This document shows, piece after piece, positions 60,971-64,000 of a stretch of 64,000 nt of DNA. The translations under genes were made by a program, and so were the position numbers. The notes under the pieces were generated by a model. It saw nothing but the letters and a program-made list of their open reading frames with translations. It did not search any database and was not told the origin of the DNA. Each line of letters starts with the position of its first letter. The first letter of the stretch is position 1. Source of the DNA: Cunninghamella blakesleeana (lineage: Eukaryota > Mucoromycota > Mucoromycetes > Mucorales > Cunninghamellaceae); assembly GCA_017871115.1 (NCBI GenBank), contig JAFCIZ010000006.1:3906001-3970000 (forward strand). The letters run 5' to 3'.

Positions 60971-61219
60971 TTAAACGTGTTGATAATTAAGGAACCGGTA
61001 GACATTATCATCTGTAATAGTATTTAAATGGTCAGAGGATTGGAATCTTGTAGATAATCTTGTAATAAAGGAGTTATACCAATTATTGTTGGCCATAATA
61101 TCATACTGATAATACTGCTGTTGCTGTTGTTGATGATTTATTTTTTGTTTTACTTGTTGATTTTGTTTATATTGTTCTCGAAGGTAAAGTGGGTCAATGT
61201 CCATTTGGTAAAAAGCCAT
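60971..61219 (-). CDS. 82-aa Gln-rich protein of unknown function
   Basis: Uninterrupted frame beginning MAFYQMDIDPLYLREQYKQN and ending in a TAA. The centre is a poly-Gln run with Tyr. The C-terminal half is more balanced and probably folded or helical (NWYNSFITRLSTRFQSSDHL). No signal peptide, Cys or membrane span. The compact, non-repetitive ends and a divergent arrangement with NOC2 across a 445-base shared promoter favour a real gene, perhaps a small lineage-specific protein. Confidence 0.6.
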   Translation of the reverse strand: MAFYQMDIDPLYLREQYKQNQQVKQKINHQQQQQQYYQYDIMANNNWYNSFITRLSTRFQSSDHLNTITDDNVYRFLNYQHV

Positions 61220-61664
61220 CTTGGGTAGTATATATGTTTATATTTATGTAAAATAGAAGAAGAAGAAAGAAAGAGTGAAAAGAGAGAAAAACCTCGGTAA
61301 AATCTTGATAAAAAAAGTAGGAAGAAATAGGAAGAGAAGCAAAGATAATAAATTGAACGTGGTTCCCTCATATTTATATATAAAAAAAATTCTATAAAAT
61401 CTCATCAAATCAGGTGCTTTATTTTTTATGCATGTATTTCTATATGTAAAATGACATAAAAGGAAAATTTTAGAATCCGTTTTCGAACACCGCCTAATTT
61501 TGGTGAGAGCGAGTTTTTTTTTTTTTTTTTGGTACCAAGCCACTTATATTAAGTAGGTAAAAAAAAAAATCAAGCGTTTTTTTTTCTCTCTCAGCTATAT
61601 TTCTTTCTTTTTTTTTTTTTTTTTTTTAATATATATAAATTATTAAAGTTTAAAATATTCTATC
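61220..61664. promoter_or_regulatory. Divergent promoter before NOC2
   Basis: Separates the 82-aa gene (minus) from NOC2 (plus). CTCATC at 61401-61406 is the reverse complement of the PAC core GATGAG, and GAAAATTTTA at about 61463-61472 resembles an RRPE core. Both are motifs known upstream of fungal ribosome-biogenesis genes. A very long T/C tract at 61578-61627 precedes the ATG. The six- to ten-base matches could be chance. Confidence 0.4.
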
Positions 61665-63926
61665 ATGGCAAAGACTAGCAAAGCAACCGTCAAATTTCAA
61701 AAAAACAAATTGAAAGGAACTATTGAACGTAGAAGAAAAAGTGCAGTTGTTAAAAATCAAATTAAACGTAGACAAGAACTCATTAAAAAGAAAGAAAGAG
61801 AAAGTAAAATATAATATAAAACACGGCCTTTTAATTTCTTTTTAAAAAAAGAATGGATCTAATAATGTTTATAATGATAAATAGGAGCAAACAAACCCAA
61901 AGTAGAAGAACAGCCCGTTGAAGAAAATGAAGAAGAAAAAAAAGAGTATGTATCAATATATATAATAAAAGATACAAATAGAATTAAACTTGTATTAGTT
62001 TTACTTTTTATGCTAACTTTATTATTTTTTATTCTTAGATCTAAAGTAATAACCAACTTAAGCGACTACTTTTGTAATTATATGTTGGATAGTGAAGAAT
62101 CACTTGATTTAGAAAATGACGAAGTAAGTTGGACAATAATAATACTAATAGTAGTGAACACTCGGTAGAAATAATGAGAAGCAATAGAAATACGAAAACA
62201 AAAAGGTTGATCCTAAATATCTATTTTATTTTGAAAATAGGAAATTGATGTCAATGCACTTGATTCATTTGAAGCTGTAGAAGATGAAGAATCAAAAGAG
62301 TTGGCTATGGAAATTGATTTTGCAGATAGAACTAAAACTGAATCATCAGATGAAGAAGATAATGATGATGATGACGACGACGATGATATGGAAGACGATG
62401 AAGATATGGAAGATGACGATGATGATGATGATAATGTAGACACTGATAATGATGCAGAAGTAGTAACAAAGGAAATGTTAAATAAATGGACACTTGAAGC
62501 AGCAAAGAAATCACCTGAAGCCTTGAAACATTTATTATTAGCTTTTCGATCGATTGCAAGAGAAGGAAGTGGAAAGAAGGAGCAATATAAATATTGTGTT
62601 AACAATAGTAAAGGTAATCTTTTTTCTAAAAATAATAATAATAATAAAAATAATAAACAGTGAAAGACTAGTTTAATATAAGTGTAACTAATATATGCCT
62701 TTTTATTATTATTATATTATTTTCATTAGTTTACACTAAACTTGTTAAATCAACCGTTCAATCAGCATATCCTATATTTAGCCAACATATTCTTGTTAAT
62801 AAAAAAGTACGTTATCCAGCAAAAGCAAGATTTTGGCCAAAATTAAAACTTGTTGTTCAACTCTTTTTAAATAATGTCGTAAGATTTATACGTGATTTGG
62901 ATCAAGATGATTTATTAGTACATATTTTAACACATATGGAACCTTGTGCTATTTATTTTGGTGCCTTTCCTATTCTTGCAAAACAATATATTCGTGTAAG
63001 TAATACCATCCATTATATATATCAATCAAAAAAAAAAAAAAAATAGATACTATATATATTTACCCTTTTTAATTATTTTTGTATTCTTATATATATATAT
63101 TAATTTAATTTTTTCATATTTATAGGTATTATTGGATAGATGGTCCGATTTTTCATTAGCACCTGAAACCAGACTTGTATGCTATAAAGCAATTCGTAAA
63201 GTAGCCATCGATGCAGTTGACCTTGATATTAAAAAGAATCATTTACCTTATGCCTTAAAAGGAGTTTATCTTGTTTTTGCTAAACGATCCACCAAAGTCA
63301 ACGAACATACCTTAGCACCAATTCAACAAATGATGGAAGAAGCTGCTGATTTATATACCATCGATAGTAAACTCAGTCATGAACATGCTCATGTTTATAT
63401 CAGTCAATTAGCAGATCATTTAAAAACAGCTAAAAAACAAAATACTATCGAAAGTTTTAAATCCATTTATACTTGGCAATATATTACTTGTTTAGATTTT
63501 TGGTCAAATGTTATTGCAGTTACATGTAATCCTGAAGTTGGTACCTCTTCTACTATGCAGGCTCTTCTTAAACCTATTGTTGATTTGTCTTTACATACTT
63601 TGAGGTAAAAAAAAAAAAATAGGAATAATAAATTTATAAATCAATCATACTCAATATTTTATTTTTATTATCATTACTATTTCAAAATTAGATTAAATCC
63701 TACCTCTCAATTTTTTCCTCTTCGAGTTCATATTCTTCGTTCATTAACAGCTCTAATTGATTCAACTGGTTTTTACATTCCTTTAGCACCATATTTATTT
63801 GAAATGTTTGAAAATGAAATATTTAAACCTAGAAAGGAAAATAGTAATAATGTCAAAGTAGAAGAATTTGAATGGGAATATCATCTTAAAACACCTAAAG
63901 TATATTTTGGAACAAAAGTTTATCAG
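61665..63926 (+). CDS. NOC2: Ribosome biogenesis factor NOC2 (3' part beyond window)
   Basis: Nucleolar protein that pairs with NOC1 and NOC3 and is needed for 60S pre-ribosome maturation and export. Start MAKTSKATVKFQKNKLKG is Lys/Arg-rich. An acidic region follows with a long Asp/Glu tract (62342-62450). The NOC2 domain begins near VTKEMLNKWTLEAAKKSPEA and continues with FRSIAREG, RFWPKLKLVVQLFLNNVVRF, YIRVLLDRWSDFSLAPETRL, SFKSIYTWQYITCLDFWSNV and LNPTSQFFPLRVHILRSLTA. At least eight exons are seen with GT-AG introns. The last visible exon ends at 63926 (TAT-CAG, donor GTAAAA) and the intron continues to the window edge, so the C-terminal part is missing. No stop or frameshift in the visible exons. 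Confidence 0.93.
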
Positions 63927-64000
63927 GTAAAATTATATATATATATTTAAAATAAAATAAATTATTTTTATTAACGAAAAAAAAATATATGAATAAAAAA

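Noticed and set aside
62213..62605. Ser-rich antisense frame inside NOC2
   Set aside because: Mirror of the GAT/GAA acidic tract in the NOC2 exon.

Overview
The window looks like part of the nuclear genome of an early-diverging fungus, most likely Mucoromycota, although that placement is inferred from gene content and style. Intergenic DNA and introns are extremely AT-rich, with TAA/TTA, TA, poly-A and poly-T tracts everywhere. Genes have short GT-AG introns (about 60-120 nt) and use the standard code. The gene set is eukaryotic and fungal: histone H3, MSH6, SWC4/DMAP1, an APC/C activator, NOC2, mitoribosomal bS21m and an EF-hand external NADH dehydrogenase. I saw no tRNA, rRNA or CRISPR array.

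Layout. 1-13 kb holds a small membrane protein, a five-exon histone H3, a DUF1838 protein, a DUF6787-like two-TM protein, a tandem duplication carrying one intact and one dead copy of a six-cysteine secreted protein gene, and a 921-aa serine-rich coiled-coil protein. 13.7-27 kb holds a methyltransferase-like protein, a roughly 22-exon MSH6, a divergent 917-aa repeat-built coiled-coil protein and SWC4. 27.5-39 kb holds glucose-6-phosphate dehydrogenase, a TLDc-only OXR1, a 127-aa protein, a cytosolic-type 5'-nucleotidase and a four-TM protein. After a 3-kb gene-free stretch come a Cdh1/Fizzy-type APC/C activator and a 2.7-kb DDE transposon with 30-bp terminal inverted repeats (44880-47598), whose transposase frame is split by one TGA. 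48.6-64 kb holds bS21m, an exostosin-type glycosyltransferase, purine nucleoside phosphorylase, a GST-like protein, NDE1, an NmrA-like oxidoreductase, three small unknown proteins and the 5' part of NOC2, which runs off the window.

The genes form no operon or single pathway; most are unrelated housekeeping functions. The most distinctive items are the transposon with its single in-frame stop, the duplicated secreted-protein locus, an APC/C activator with an altered C-box and Leu-Arg tail, paired ACGCG cores in the two cell-cycle-linked promoters (MSH6 and the APC/C activator), and a recurring T-run/A-run junction found repeatedly just upstream of start codons. No previously undescribed multi-gene system could be demonstrated from the sequence.
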